A DNA stretch of 37,871 bases. It comes from an uncultured Methylococcaceae bacterium (GTDB lineage: Bacteria; Pseudomonadota; Gammaproteobacteria; Methylococcales; Methylococcaceae). Shown here in pieces: positions 26,554-35,692 of the stretch. A program made the position numbers and the translations under genes. Within the stretch, counting starts at the first letter, position 1; every line of letters begins with the position of its first letter. The DNA lies in the NCBI GenBank assembly GCA_903934875.1, contig CAIZPP010000069.1, positions 1 to 37,871 of the forward strand, in the 5' to 3' direction. The notes beneath the pieces are model-generated. The model worked only from the letters and a program-made list of their open reading frames with translations. It made no database searches and was not told the DNA's origin.

Positions 26554-27039
26554 TCAATGCAATCCCCGCAGCATCTGCCGCCGGATGTCCACCTCCTGCG
26601 CAAACGCCTCCGGTGACATGACTATAGAGTTGTCGGCATCCAACTCCAAGCTCATAACGTTGGCGTAGGCCAACAGCCCCCGGCGGCGCAGCCGCTCCAA
26701 CGTCGCCAGCAGGCACAGCAGTTCGACATGCCTGCCGAGTTGCTCCTCGCCGAAGGCAATCTGTTCGGCCCCTCGTTCGGCGGCGAGGGCGTGGATAACC
26801 AGGAGCACCAAGTCTTCCAGCGCGGTTCCGATGGATGGCGCACCGTGCAGGGCCGTCTCGGCAAACTGCTGCAAATGCACTAGCGTGTCCTCGTCCAAGG
26901 ATTGCAGCCAGTCGCCGAAATGGAAATGATAACCCTTCTTGCGATTGGCCAAGAAGCTCATGAGGTTCGAGGAAAACCGCAAGCCCTCCCCGTCGAGGCT
27001 GGCGCGGATTTTGATTTTGTCGGTAGCGTGTGGAATCAT
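26554..27039 (-). CDS. Conserved-looking hypothetical protein
   Basis: 161 aa, ATG start at 27039. The N-terminal third contains KGYHFHFGDWLQSLDEDTL; the rest is predicted mostly helical with several Leu-rich stretches (LVLLVIHALAAERG, HVELLCLLATLERLRRRGLL). No signal peptide, no clear transmembrane segment and no motif I recognise. It lies 68 bp upstream of arfB on the same strand and could be co-transcribed. Codon use and composition look like a real gene. No function is proposed. Confidence 0.6.
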   Translation of the reverse strand: MIPHATDKIKIRASLDGEGLRFSSNLMSFLANRKKGYHFHFGDWLQSLDEDTLVHLQQFAETALHGAPSIGTALEDLVLLVIHALAAERGAEQIAFGEEQLGRHVELLCLLATLERLRRRGLLAYANVMSLELDADNSIVMSPEAFAQEVDIRRQMLRGLH

Positions 27040-27073
27040 CGGTTTCGTCTAAACTATGGGATTGACCCGGCCA

Positions 27074-27235
27074 TTATAGCCTAACACGGCTGCCCTGCCC
27101 TTTCGTCAATTGCATTGCCTTTGCTATTTCGTTGATAAGCTTCAAGCCTTCGCGGAGTTCGCCTTTCCTTCTCGTAAATTTGGTACCCAAGGACGAAGGG
27201 CCACGAAAGATTTGTGGATACTTATGCTTAAGTGG
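27074..27235 (-). pseudogene. Possible remnant of a partition-associated gene downstream of parA
   Basis: A minus-strand frame without a usable start reads ...KHKYPQIFRGPSSLGTKFTR then RKGELREGLKLINEIAKAMQ and ends at TAA 27074. It is basic and helix-rich, sits immediately after the parA remnant in the same direction, and resembles coding sequence, but I cannot name a family. It could be the tail of the second gene of a par operon or chance. Confidence 0.25.
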
Positions 27236-27247
27236 AAAGCCACAGAA

Positions 27248-27735
27248 TCATCTAACCCCTTTCTGAGCTAGCAATTCCGTTACAAATAAGAGCAATCCTA
27301 ACTCTTGGACGATAATTAGGGCCAGTTGGCGAAACTCCCGCGATACCTTTGCGGTACGATCTAGGCTGTGAACACTAGTTTGAGCCATCGCAGCCTGATT
27401 GACCTTGGTACTGGTGGGGATGGGATGCGCACTGGCAGCAACTTTCCGATCTGTTCCCGAGCTGCCGTTTCTATCAATTTGCATACCGTTTGCCGTTCAT
27501 CGTGGCGGATTAGTAAAGCACCCAGCAATTGCAGTTCTGGGTTGATCTTGCGAATCTTCACTACCAATTTCATCAGATCGGTCACGCCGTACATGCCATA
27601 CTGGGAGCCTGATTCAATAGGAATAATAAGATGGGTAGCCGCTGCCAGCGCGTTACTAGTAAGAAGTTTTAGGCTTGGCGGACAGTCGATGAGAATCATA
27701 TCAAATAACACGCTGCCGAACCTGCTCGCCACCAA
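27248..27735 (-). pseudogene. parA: Truncated and frameshifted parA
   Basis: The first part encodes FDMILIDCPPSLKLLTSNAL followed by HLIIPIESGSQYGMYGVTDL, the Walker A-prime/B region and core of ParA-family partition ATPases. Near 27430 the frame shifts: the continuation (IPTSTKVNQAAMAQTSVHSL then DRTAKVSREFRQLALIIVQE) lies in the next reading frame and ends at 27248. The N-terminal third with the KGGVGKT P-loop is absent. ParA drives segregation of low-copy plasmids, so this copy cannot work. It lies just upstream of the iteron origin. Confidence 0.85.
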
Positions 27736-27881
27736 CCAGCTGCGACTTTAACTGGATAGTGGCGACTGCTGGTCGCGGCAACGACCCAATCATGTGTGCA
27801 TCGGAGAGATTGGCCCATACGCGCCTTCATAGAGGCAATTACCAGATGCCTGCTGCACTTGTTTTTATAGGGTTAAAAAAA

Positions 27882-27932
27882 GTTCTTAAAAGCTTTTAAT
27901 GTTTTTAAATATTTTTTAAAGCTTTTAAGAAC
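27882..27932. repeat. AT-rich 15-bp perfect inverted repeat beside the origin
   Basis: GTTCTTAAAAGCTTT at 27882-27896 is repeated in reverse complement at 27918-27932, with a 21-bp AT-only or near AT-only spacer. It could be a terminator for transcription toward rep, or part of the AT-rich unwinding region of the replication origin. Confidence 0.6.
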
Positions 27933-27970
27933 GCTATAACCCGCGTATTTCGCGGCTTCTAAGTCCAATA

Positions 27971-28462
27971 TGATGAGAAATTTACTGCCGTATGGTGAGA
28001 GATTTACTGCCGTATGGTGAGAGATTTACTGTCGTGTGGTGAGAAATTTACTGTGTATGAGGAGAGATTTACTGTAAATGGTGAGATAAAACATCTTCTC
28101 CTTTATTTTTTATGTTGTAAAAACAATGTAATAAAAATCATATAGGGAGAACTTTACTGTTGATGTGGGGAGCGATTTACTGTAAATGGCGATAGCTGTC
28201 TGTTATTTAGAAGGATGCATTGGCCTTGTTGCGGGGATGCGATCAAATGATGCGCCCATTCCGTCAACACCTAGGTACCCATCTGCCGCATCACGTTTAG
28301 TCAAACCTTTGTTGCGGGCTATATGGTGAGAGATTTACTGGCTATGGGGAGTAAAATATTATTCTCATTTTTTGTGCTGAAGTATTCTCTTTTCGGAATC
28401 TCATGTTTTTCACACCGATCAAAACAAAGATGGCAGTCCTCATATGGTGAGAGATTTACTGC
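27971..28462 (+). repeat. Iteron array (replication origin)
   Basis: Nine copies of a unit with core GGTGAGAGATTTACTG are seen. The first five are in phase at about 22-bp steps (27971-28074), two lie at about 28143-28182, and single near-perfect copies lie at 28322-28341 and 28443-28462. The variable tail after TTTACTG is CCG/TCG in the first three. This is the arrangement of Rep-binding iterons in theta-replicating plasmids; a Rep_3-type initiator gene follows directly. The distal single copies lie close to the rep promoter and may serve autoregulation. Confidence 0.9.
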
Positions 28463-28583
28463 TTATAGATGTCATCATCTATCACTTTTGGGGCAGATTT
28501 TGACGTTCACAAAATTCAGACGAAATGAGGCATGGTAGAATGGTGTCAAAATAAATACAGTGACCATAAAATCGTTTAACGTC

Positions 28584-29558
28584 ATGGCCAAAACCGATCT
28601 TGTAGTCAAATCCAACCGGCTTGTAGAAGCCAGCTATCGTCTTGGGCTTGTGGAGCAGCGCATTGTGCTGTATGCCATCGTTTGCGCCAGAGAGACCGGG
28701 TGTGGGTTGAACGCAATCGATTTTGTTTCCATATCGGCCAGAGACTATGCCGAACACTTCCATTCCGACGAGGATAGCGCCTATTCGCAAATCAAGGACG
28801 CGGCATTGTCGCTATACGAACGAGGGTTTGAACTTTATGACATCGACCCTGATAGCGGGAAGCCGAGGACAATCAAGGCTAGGTGGGTGTCGGCTGCCAG
28901 TTATATCGACGGCAACGGCGTAATACAACTTCGCTTTTCCCCCGATATAGTGCCGTATATTACTAGGCTAGAAAAAGAGTTCACCCGCTACAACTTGGAA
29001 ATGGTCGCCAATATGAGCAGCATTTACGCCGTTCGTATGTATGAGTTGCTTATCCAATGGGGTAGCGTCGGGATACGCGAGATAGAAATTGCTTGGCTGC
29101 GGCAGGTGTTGATGGTCGGCGATCAATACAAACTGGTCAAGGATTTCAAGCGGTGGGTCGTCGATGTTGCTCTGAACCAGATCAACACATTTTCCGACAT
29201 AAATGCGAGTTATACGCAACGTAAGGCTGGCCGCACCATAACTCACCTGTTGTTCACATTCAGCCACAAGGAGCGAAAAAATGGTGAAACGAAACCATTT
29301 TTGAGTAGAAAGGGAGTAACCAACATCAATAAGTTGCGGCCAACCGCCAAGCAAACTGTAGCGACCAAAGAAACGGACGCAATAGGCATAGCAGTAGACA
29401 AAAACAAAGTGCCAATGAAGGAGATGGTTGCCGCATTTTTGAAGGGCAACGAACGGTTTGCGAAACGATATCCAAACCTCGATCCGCATACTGCTAGATG
29501 CACCCCGGCTGTGTGGGCGGAATTCCAAGGTGACTTTGAGGAATGGCTGAGTAATTGA
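28584..29558 (+). CDS. Plasmid replication initiator (Rep_3/RepB family)
   Basis: 324 aa. The N-terminus (AKTDLVVKSNRLVEASYRLG then LVEQRIVLYAI) is the typical opening of Rep_3 initiators; two winged-helix domains follow (YAEHFHSDEDSAYSQIKDAA region and the second around YAVRMYELLIQWGSVG and LRQVLMVGDQYKLVKDFKRW). These proteins bind iterons as monomers to open the origin and as dimers to repress their own gene. Start ATG 28584 is chosen by family resemblance; GTG 28560 in frame is the alternative, and neither has a clear Shine-Dalgarno. The 75-residue C-terminal tail is basic and less conserved. The iterons lie immediately upstream. Confidence 0.92.
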   Translation: MAKTDLVVKSNRLVEASYRLGLVEQRIVLYAIVCARETGCGLNAIDFVSISARDYAEHFHSDEDSAYSQIKDAALSLYERGFELYDIDPDSGKPRTIKARWVSAASYIDGNGVIQLRFSPDIVPYITRLEKEFTRYNLEMVANMSSIYAVRMYELLIQWGSVGIREIEIAWLRQVLMVGDQYKLVKDFKRWVVDVALNQINTFSDINASYTQRKAGRTITHLLFTFSHKERKNGETKPFLSRKGVTNINKLRPTAKQTVATKETDAIGIAVDKNKVPMKEMVAAFLKGNERFAKRYPNLDPHTARCTPAVWAEFQGDFEEWLSN

Positions 29559-29662
29559 TAAATGTGGTCCAGAAACCACGGATGTGATAGAGAACCGTGA
29601 GTTTTATGTTTTAATGATTTTGAATAAGCCAAACAAGCAGTCAGAATCATGAGCCTAGTTTA

Positions 29663-30280
29663 ATGAATACCAACATCCTTTGGCACCGCCCCATTGTTGA
29701 TAGGCAAAGCCGAGAACGGCAAAGCGGACACAAAAGCTTCGTACTCTGGTTCACCGGGCTGTCAGGCTCGGGCAAATCGACTCTCGCCCATCGCGTCGAA
29801 GAAATACTGTATCAACGTCGTTGTAGGACTTATGTGTTCGATGGCGACAATGTCCGGCATGGTCTGTGCAAAGACTTGGGATTCACTGACAAGGACCGCG
29901 CCGAAAACATCCGCCGCATCGGTGAAATGGGTAAGCTTTTTGTAGATTCAGGCTGCATCGCCCTTACCGCCTTCATCTCCCCGTTCCGGGCGGACCGCAA
30001 CAAAGTCCGCGCCTTGCTAGACCCCGGGGACTTCATCGAAATTTACTGCCAAGCATCCTTGGATGTCTGCGAACAGCGCGATGTCAAGGGACTGTACCAA
30101 AAAGCCAGAATTGGCAAGATCGCAGAATTCACCGGCATATCCTCGCCATACGAGGAACCTGAAAACCCCGAAATGCTGGTGATGACTGGAGAACAGGATG
30201 TTGAAACCTGCGCAGGTCAAATCATTGAGTATCTGGAGCGAACCGGCAAAATCCGTCTTGACACAGGAATATCTATATAA
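29663..30280 (+). CDS. cysC: Adenylylsulfate (APS) kinase
   Basis: 205 aa, full length. P-loop GLSGSGKST (residues 32-40), DGDNVRHGL, and the FISPFRADR and GLY-KAR segments match CysC. It phosphorylates APS to PAPS, the sulfate donor for sulfotransferases and for sulfate reduction. It stands alone here, without cysD/cysN and without a recognised sulfotransferase, about 100 bp after rep on the same strand. That position suggests a cargo gene of the replicon rather than part of a sulfate assimilation operon. Confidence 0.95.
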   Translation: MNTNILWHRPIVDRQSRERQSGHKSFVLWFTGLSGSGKSTLAHRVEEILYQRRCRTYVFDGDNVRHGLCKDLGFTDKDRAENIRRIGEMGKLFVDSGCIALTAFISPFRADRNKVRALLDPGDFIEIYCQASLDVCEQRDVKGLYQKARIGKIAEFTGISSPYEEPENPEMLVMTGEQDVETCAGQIIEYLERTGKIRLDTGISI

Positions 30281-30382
30281 CATCATATTCTAAAGAACTA
30301 GCGAACAGCATCTGTTGATGGGCAATTCGCCAGGAGTAGTCGTAATCCATTTGTACACGGGCTTGTTAAAACTAAAGTTTCG

Positions 30383-30592
30383 GTGTTCATTTGCCCTTCC
30401 AAGTCCTCGCGGTTCATCAGGTCGTATAGGGCATCCTTTTCTGCGTCGCAAAATGCATGCAGGTGGAAAAACAAGGCCGTGTCCCGCGCCGATGAACTTC
30501 GGTATCGCAAAAAAGCCGAAAAGCGGCTTCGTGGAAGAATCGCGGAATTGGAGCGGCAGGTTGGGGAACTCAAGCAAGCGGCCGAAAGATAA
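30383..30592 (+). pseudogene. Possible transposase N-terminal fragment
   Basis: The frame ends with CRWKNKAVSRADELRYRKKA then EKRLRGRIAELERQVGELKQ, a basic, coiled-coil segment. The WKNKA...elr..kK..kRLr pattern resembles the N-terminus of some insertion-sequence transposases. Nothing of a catalytic domain follows. The rest of 30281-30701 contains no gene I can support. Confidence 0.3.
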
Positions 30593-30701
30593 AAAAAACG
30601 GCACTGCCCGCTATGAACAGGGTCGCGGCGATCCGGCTGGAGGACTGCGAATGCCGCCAAAGTCCTGCTCCGAATGATGCTTTTCAACCCAATTTGAAAA
30701 A

Positions 30702-31571
30702 GTGAAAAACAAACGCAAAACTCCAAAATACCCAAGCATAAAAATCGGGGAATCCTACGTCGACAAGCTTGGCTTGCCACGCTATGATTGGAGCGACATT
30801 TACCATTTGCTATTAACTTTGTCGTGGCCTCGGTTTTTGGCTTTGGCGAGCGGTTTTTTCGTGTTGACCAATGCCGTGTTCGCGTTGGCCTATCTCGTCC
30901 AAGACAACGGCGTCGAAAACGCCCGCCCCCATTCATTTGCGGATGCTTTTTTCTTCAGTGTGGAAACCATCGCCACGGTGGGCTATGGTGCCATGCATCC
31001 CGCCACACTGTATACCCATCTTGTCTCAACGGTGGAAATTCTGGTGGGCATGTTGGCTGTTGCCATGATGACAGGCATGATGTTTGCGCGATTTTCCAGG
31101 CCCACAGCCCGTGTCCTATTCAGCGATTCGGCCACCGTCCACCCGGTCAACGGCATACCCACCCTGACGGTCCGCACGGCGAACCGGCGGCATAACTCCA
31201 TTTTGCAGGCCTCCGCCAAGATGACCTTGCTGCGCCATGAAACCACCCAGGAAGGCCAAGTGTTTCGTCGGTTCCATGATCTAAAACTGGTTCGGGAGTC
31301 AACCCCGGTATTCGCACTCAGCTTGAGCATCATGCACCCTATCGACGAGGACAGCCCATTGCATGGAGTTGATCTGGAGCAATCCGGGGATTTGACCCTG
31401 ATCGTATCTTTGAGCGGATTTGATGAAACTTCCTCGCAAACCGTCTTGGCGCGGAAGTTTTATTATGCCAGCGACATACGCTGGGGCAGGCAATTTGCCG
31501 ACATTATATTGACGCTGGCAGATGGACGGCAGGCCATCGACTTCACCCGGTTTAACGAATTTACTTCTTGA
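30702..31571 (+). CDS. Inward-rectifier potassium channel (KirBac type)
   Basis: 289 aa from GTG 30702; an in-frame TGA lies nine codons upstream and no ATG is available near the N-terminus. Order: slide helix (YDWSDIYHLLLTLSWPRF), first transmembrane helix (FLALASGFFVLTNAVFALAYL), pore helix and selectivity filter TVGYG (92-96), second helix (ILVGMLAVAMMTGMMFARFS), then a cytoplasmic immunoglobulin-like domain (RPTARVLFSDSATVHPVNGI...). This is the complete layout of bacterial Kir channels, which conduct K+ across the inner membrane. It is transcribed with selO downstream but separated by 121 bp. Confidence 0.92.
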   Translation: MKNKRKTPKYPSIKIGESYVDKLGLPRYDWSDIYHLLLTLSWPRFLALASGFFVLTNAVFALAYLVQDNGVENARPHSFADAFFFSVETIATVGYGAMHPATLYTHLVSTVEILVGMLAVAMMTGMMFARFSRPTARVLFSDSATVHPVNGIPTLTVRTANRRHNSILQASAKMTLLRHETTQEGQVFRRFHDLKLVRESTPVFALSLSIMHPIDEDSPLHGVDLEQSGDLTLIVSLSGFDETSSQTVLARKFYYASDIRWGRQFADIILTLADGRQAIDFTRFNEFTS

Positions 31572-31692
31572 AATCATTGGACTCATCGAAATAACGACTC
31601 GCTTGTTCTAGGATTTTGTGCTTATACTTTGCCGATTTCGGTCAGTAGTTAGCGTCTGCAGTTCGCTACTCGCACATCAACTAGGAAATCAG

Positions 31693-33156
31693 ATGACATT
31701 CGCCTTTGATAACACTTACGCACAGTTGCCAGACCGCTTCTTCGAACGGCTTGCCCCGGTTCCAGTTGCGCAGCCGTGGCTCGTCAAACTCAACGAGGCA
31801 CTCGCTAGAATGTTAGGGCTGGACATTGAAGCCTTGGGGTCGCCCGAGGGCCTGGCCATGCTTGCGGGCAACCGGGTGCCTGAAGGGGCGGATCCACTCG
31901 CCATGGCTTATGCCGGCCACCAATTCGGCAACTTCGTGCCGCAACTCGGAGATGGCAGGGCGATTTTATTAGGCGAGATACTAGACCCAACCGGCGAGCG
32001 CTTCGATATCCATCTCAAGGGTTCCGGTCGCACACCTTTTTCTCGCAACGGCGATGGTCGGGCTGGGCTTGGGCCAGTCCTGCGGGAGTATATACTTAGC
32101 GAGGCCATGAACGCCCTCGGCATACCGACGACAAGGTCCCTCGCGGTGGTTGCGACCGGCGAACCGGTCTTCCGCGAAACCCCGCTACCCGGGGCAGTTC
32201 TGACGCGCGTGGCGCGCAGCCATGTGCGGGTGGGAACCTTCGAGTACTTCCATGCGCGTCAGGACATTGATGCGCTCCGGCGCCTTGCCGATTATGTGAT
32301 TGCGCGTCACTACCCCGAAGCGCGGCAATCGGATCAACCCTTTCGGGCGCTAATCTCGGCGGTTGCCGCACGTCAGGCGGGGCTTGTTGTCAAGTGGCTC
32401 GGTATCGGCTTCATCCATGGCGTGATGAATACCGATAATATGTCGATTGCCGGCGAGACGATAGACTACGGCCCCTGTGCCTTCATGGATGACTTTCACC
32501 CGGGCAGAGTCTACAGTTCGATCGACCGTCGCGGGCGCTACGCATACGGCAACCAGCCCCGGATTGCACAGTGGAACATCGCCCGCCTAGCCGAGTCACT
32601 GTTACCGCTGCTAGACCCTGACGCGAACAAGGCTGTCGAGGTGGCCCAAGTTGCCATCGGCGGGTTCGGCCTCTGTTTCGAACAGGCCTATCTTGCGGGC
32701 TTCCGGGCCAAGCTGGGCCTCTTGGAACCACAAGCGGGCGACGCCGGGCTAATCGACGGGCTCTTGCAGTTGATGTCGGAGGCAGGCGCAGACTTCACCA
32801 ACACCTTCCGCTACCTGTGCGACGCTGCGGCGGGAGCAACCGGGCCGGTCAGGGCGCAGTTCGGCAAGAGCGCCGCCTTCGACACTTGGCTCGCGCACTG
32901 GGATGCACGCCTCACCAGCGAATCGGTGAGACCGGATGCGCGTGCGGCAGCCATGCGCCTCGCAAACCCGGCAATCATACCCAGAAACCATCGGGTCGAG
33001 GCCGTACTCAATGCGGCTGTCGACGGTGACCTTAACCCGCTCGACGCGTTTTTGCAGGCACTCGCCAACCCTTGGGATGAGGGTCACAATGCCGACTATT
33101 ACATGCGACCGCCCGCACCGGATGAGGTTGTGCAGAAAACGTTTTGTGGGACCTGA
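31693..33156 (+). CDS. selO: Protein adenylyltransferase SelO (YdiU family)
   Basis: 487 aa, the usual length. The pseudokinase fold is shown by AMAYAGHQFGNFVPQLGDGRA, HLKGSGRTPFSRNGDGRAGL, GFIHGVMNTDNMSIAGETID and DYGPCAFMDDF, the last two holding the catalytic Asn/Asp residues. SelO binds ATP in flipped orientation and transfers AMP to Ser/Thr/Tyr of proteins involved in redox balance. The protein ends in FCGT with an ordinary Cys. Start ATG 31693 has AGGAA 6 nt upstream; an earlier in-frame start at 31618 is less likely. Confidence 0.95.
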   Translation: MTFAFDNTYAQLPDRFFERLAPVPVAQPWLVKLNEALARMLGLDIEALGSPEGLAMLAGNRVPEGADPLAMAYAGHQFGNFVPQLGDGRAILLGEILDPTGERFDIHLKGSGRTPFSRNGDGRAGLGPVLREYILSEAMNALGIPTTRSLAVVATGEPVFRETPLPGAVLTRVARSHVRVGTFEYFHARQDIDALRRLADYVIARHYPEARQSDQPFRALISAVAARQAGLVVKWLGIGFIHGVMNTDNMSIAGETIDYGPCAFMDDFHPGRVYSSIDRRGRYAYGNQPRIAQWNIARLAESLLPLLDPDANKAVEVAQVAIGGFGLCFEQAYLAGFRAKLGLLEPQAGDAGLIDGLLQLMSEAGADFTNTFRYLCDAAAGATGPVRAQFGKSAAFDTWLAHWDARLTSESVRPDARAAAMRLANPAIIPRNHRVEAVLNAAVDGDLNPLDAFLQALANPWDEGHNADYYMRPPAPDEVVQKTFCGT

Positions 33157-33345
33157 ACGCTTTTAACCCATTCCTGCCGTTTAACCTGGCGAAGACTCAA
33201 CGGCAGCTTTCAGGGTCTAGCGGTCAATCGCACCTGCGAGCCGAAGGGCTAGTGGTCGGCCAAAGACGTCATTGGGCTTTGGATTATGATCCCGCTCAAA
33301 TGGGAGGGATGGCTGCGGCCAGCGATCAAGTCAAGGGTCGGTGAA

Positions 33346-34500
33346 TCACCGCCATAGCCCGGCACTTTTGAGCCGCCGCACCAGCGCCGTACGCCTGCCA
33401 TGCCGCTCGGCGAAGCCGCGAAAACGCGCGTCGAATTCGGCACGGCTCGCATGGAGATCATAAGCCTCCGACAAGTCGGCCAGCGCCTGAGTGGCTTCCT
33501 GATAGGCACTGGCAATGCCTTGCTCAGCCATCCTGTCAACCGCGCTCCAGTGACTACCGAAATCGGCAGCCAGCATCGCCAAGTGGGCTTCCCGCCTGCG
33601 GCGTTGCTCGGCCTTGAGCTGCGCCAGATCCTCTTCGGCGCGCCTCAGTCGCGATTTTCTGGCGACTTCCGCTTTCTTCCACAATTCAGCCACGGAACGC
33701 CTCTCCTTCAACCGCTCCGCCTGCAGCGCGCGCCCCTTCTGCCACGCTAGGAATCGCAATCTGAGCTGCCGTTCCGCTTGCTGCGACTGCCCCTTCAATA
33801 ACAGCTTCAGGCTCGCGCGGGCTTCATCGATGCCGACATTTTCCAGCCATTCATCCATTTCGACTTCGGTATCGCTGGACTCATCGTCCATCCCAGGGGA
33901 TTCCGACGCAGCGGCGGCCAGCAAGTCGGGGTCCACTTCAATGAATTCGGCCAAGGACTGCTGGGCGGCGGTGAGGCGCAACAGACCCGGGGGGATATCC
34001 GGTTCCAGGCAGTCCTCGGCGACTTCTCCAGCAGTGACACCGGCCAGCCAGCCGAGATAGAGCGCTCTGTAGTCGCCCCGTAGCAACTCATCGCGCAAAG
34101 CCACCAAACGGCCCATCCAGCCTTCTCCTTGCTCGCTGCCGAAGCGGTCGTAGTCCTCGCTCTCGCTTAGCCCCCATTCGATGATCCAATGATCAGAAGA
34201 TTTTTCAAGCGTCAATGCCCTCTCCGTCATGAAACTGGATAGCTCTTTAACCGCAAAAACATTACACGGAAACCGTAACGCGAAACGGCAAGAGCACCAG
34301 TTGGCCACATAAACGAAGGCATCGAAGTATCGCCGCATCCAGTCTATCGGATCGCCTTTAAGGTCGCCCCAATGATATACGTTCACGAACGAAGTGGGCG
34401 TGATCGTGGCGCGCGTCGAGCGAGCACGCAGCTCCGCCATCTGGGCAGAGGTTAAGGGTTGGTCGATGGCGACAAATTCGTAGTATTGATACTCGCTCAC
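33346..34500 (-). CDS. Hypothetical protein with a long charged helical region
   Basis: 384 aa. The N-terminal part (SEYQYYEFVAIDQPLTSAQM, then VNVYHWGDLKGDPIDWMRRYFDAFVYVANW) looks globular. An acidic linker (MDDESSDTEVEMDEWLEN) follows, then about 130 residues rich in Arg, Glu, Lys, Ala and Leu that should form a long helix or coiled coil. No signal peptide or membrane segment. It stands alone on the minus strand between selO and the hns-like gene. I do not recognise a named family and propose no function. Confidence 0.75.
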   Translation of the reverse strand: MSEYQYYEFVAIDQPLTSAQMAELRARSTRATITPTSFVNVYHWGDLKGDPIDWMRRYFDAFVYVANWCSCRFALRFPCNVFAVKELSSFMTERALTLEKSSDHWIIEWGLSESEDYDRFGSEQGEGWMGRLVALRDELLRGDYRALYLGWLAGVTAGEVAEDCLEPDIPPGLLRLTAAQQSLAEFIEVDPDLLAAAASESPGMDDESSDTEVEMDEWLENVGIDEARASLKLLLKGQSQQAERQLRLRFLAWQKGRALQAERLKERRSVAELWKKAEVARKSRLRRAEEDLAQLKAEQRRRREAHLAMLAADFGSHWSAVDRMAEQGIASAYQEATQALADLSEAYDLHASRAEFDARFRGFAERHGRRTALVRRLKSAGLWR

Positions 34501-34900
34501 TTTACTATCTCGGAAAAGGAAAAAAGACCCGCATTGCCGGCGGGAAGCATTTCGGTCATCTTACCAAATCGCTCTTTGATGCTTCCATCATCGAAGTATT
34601 GGCGCATGGAACCGGCCCCTCCCGAACGTCACTTTCAAGAGGGAGTCAGTGGCGACAATGCCGAACTCGCGTATTAGGATCATCAAATGCCAACGACTGC
34701 TTCGATAGGTTGTTTGAAACGTTCGCCATTCCCGGAAGCTGACATTCCTTATTATAGTTGCTGAAATCAATCAGCATCCATTTTACCGGGGACAGCATGG
34801 CCCTTGGGAAACTTTTCCGGTGAACCGCCAATGAAAAGACAAAGTTTTGTATACTAGGCGATTCAATAGCATTCACGAAAACCATAAACCGGACGGCGCG
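34501..34900. other. Divergent intergenic region, no gene supported
   Basis: About 400 bp between the divergently transcribed hypothetical gene and the H-NS-like gene. The part near 34840-34860 is AT-rich with TATACT (34849-34854), a possible -10 for the H-NS-like gene, but no good -35 was found. No RNA gene or repeat was noticed. Confidence 0.35.
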
Positions 34901-35233
34901 ATGAGCGAAAATATACATGAATTATCTGAGGACGAACTGGCCAGGCTGATCGACAATGCGCAGAAAAGCCTCCGCGACAGGCAGGCCGCAAAGCGCAAGC
35001 AAGTCGCCGCCCATATTAAGGAGTTGGCTGCGTCAATTGGGTACTCTGCGGAGTTGACCGAAATATCCCCCAGACAGGCCTCAGGAAGCACTCGGAAGGG
35101 CGCCAAGGTGGCGATAAAGTACCGCGACCCGGACAACCCAAGGCATCAGTGGACGGGGCGCGGCATGCAGCCGACCTGGCTGCGCGAGTTGCTCGGGCAG
35201 GGAAGGTCTTTGGACGAGTTCAGCGTTGCCTAG
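34901..35233 (+). CDS. H-NS family DNA-binding protein
   Basis: 110 aa from ATG 34901. The N-terminal half is a charged oligomerisation helix (LSEDELARLIDNAQKSLRDR). The C-terminal half carries the H-NS DNA-binding signature YRDPDNPRHQWTGRGMQPTW LRELLGQG, with TGRG as the AT-hook-like minor-groove loop. H-NS proteins silence AT-rich foreign DNA. Plasmid-borne copies are known to limit the cost of carrying a plasmid (established for other systems). It is followed closely by a small unknown gene and by an IHF-beta-type gene. Confidence 0.9.
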   Translation: MSENIHELSEDELARLIDNAQKSLRDRQAAKRKQVAAHIKELAASIGYSAELTEISPRQASGSTRKGAKVAIKYRDPDNPRHQWTGRGMQPTWLRELLGQGRSLDEFSVA

Positions 35234-35252
35234 GGCACGCAGGGGCGGCACG

Positions 35253-35558
35253 ATGCCAAAAGCCACAGCCGCCCGAAGGACAATTCAGCCGGAATCGTGC
35301 CGACTGCCTGACCATGAGATTATCGAAGAATTCGGCCTGCCTTCATGGTTTCCCGACGAGGAGGTTCCGCTGGCCGTGGCTAGGCTCTGTTCGGACACCG
35401 ACCACAAGCCGTTGGCGTATGCGCTCGGGTTGGCGGACGAACGCGGATTCGAGCCGGTTTGCAGGCCAATCCCACACATTGGCCCCGGCCTAGTTGTGAT
35501 TGGCTTGAGCGTGGCTGGCAAGCAAGTGCCGTTAATGGCCAAGGTGGGCAAGGGTTGA
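35253..35558 (+). CDS. Small hypothetical protein
   Basis: 101 aa from ATG 35253 with AGGGG about 8 nt upstream, 19 bp after the H-NS-like stop. The middle (PDHEIIEEFGLPSWFPDEEV and LAYALGLADERGFEPVCRPI) is soluble and acidic; no membrane segment or known motif. Spacing suggests an operon with the H-NS-like gene. Function unknown. Confidence 0.6.
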   Translation: MPKATAARRTIQPESCRLPDHEIIEEFGLPSWFPDEEVPLAVARLCSDTDHKPLAYALGLADERGFEPVCRPIPHIGPGLVVIGLSVAGKQVPLMAKVGKG

Positions 35559-35692
35559 GAAACGCCCGGCTTGCCTAGGCTGGCTCAGTTTGGACTGGAT
35601 GGGAAGCGGGGCACTGTTCAAAAATGACCGACTTGCAAATCCGACATAAAAATCGGTAAATATCACATGGACCAACCCATTGGAGACAGCCG

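Noticed and set aside
27971-28462. Regular short repeats considered as a CRISPR array
   Set aside because: Units abut at 22-bp steps without unique spacers of constant length and precede a rep gene; they are iterons.
30298-30936. Minus-strand frame of 212 codons overlapping the KirBac start
   Set aside because: Overlaps the certain KirBac coding region and shows no domain; Arg/Cys-rich shadow composition.
32096-33087. Several antisense frames within selO
   Set aside because: selO is complete and well supported; the others are shadows.
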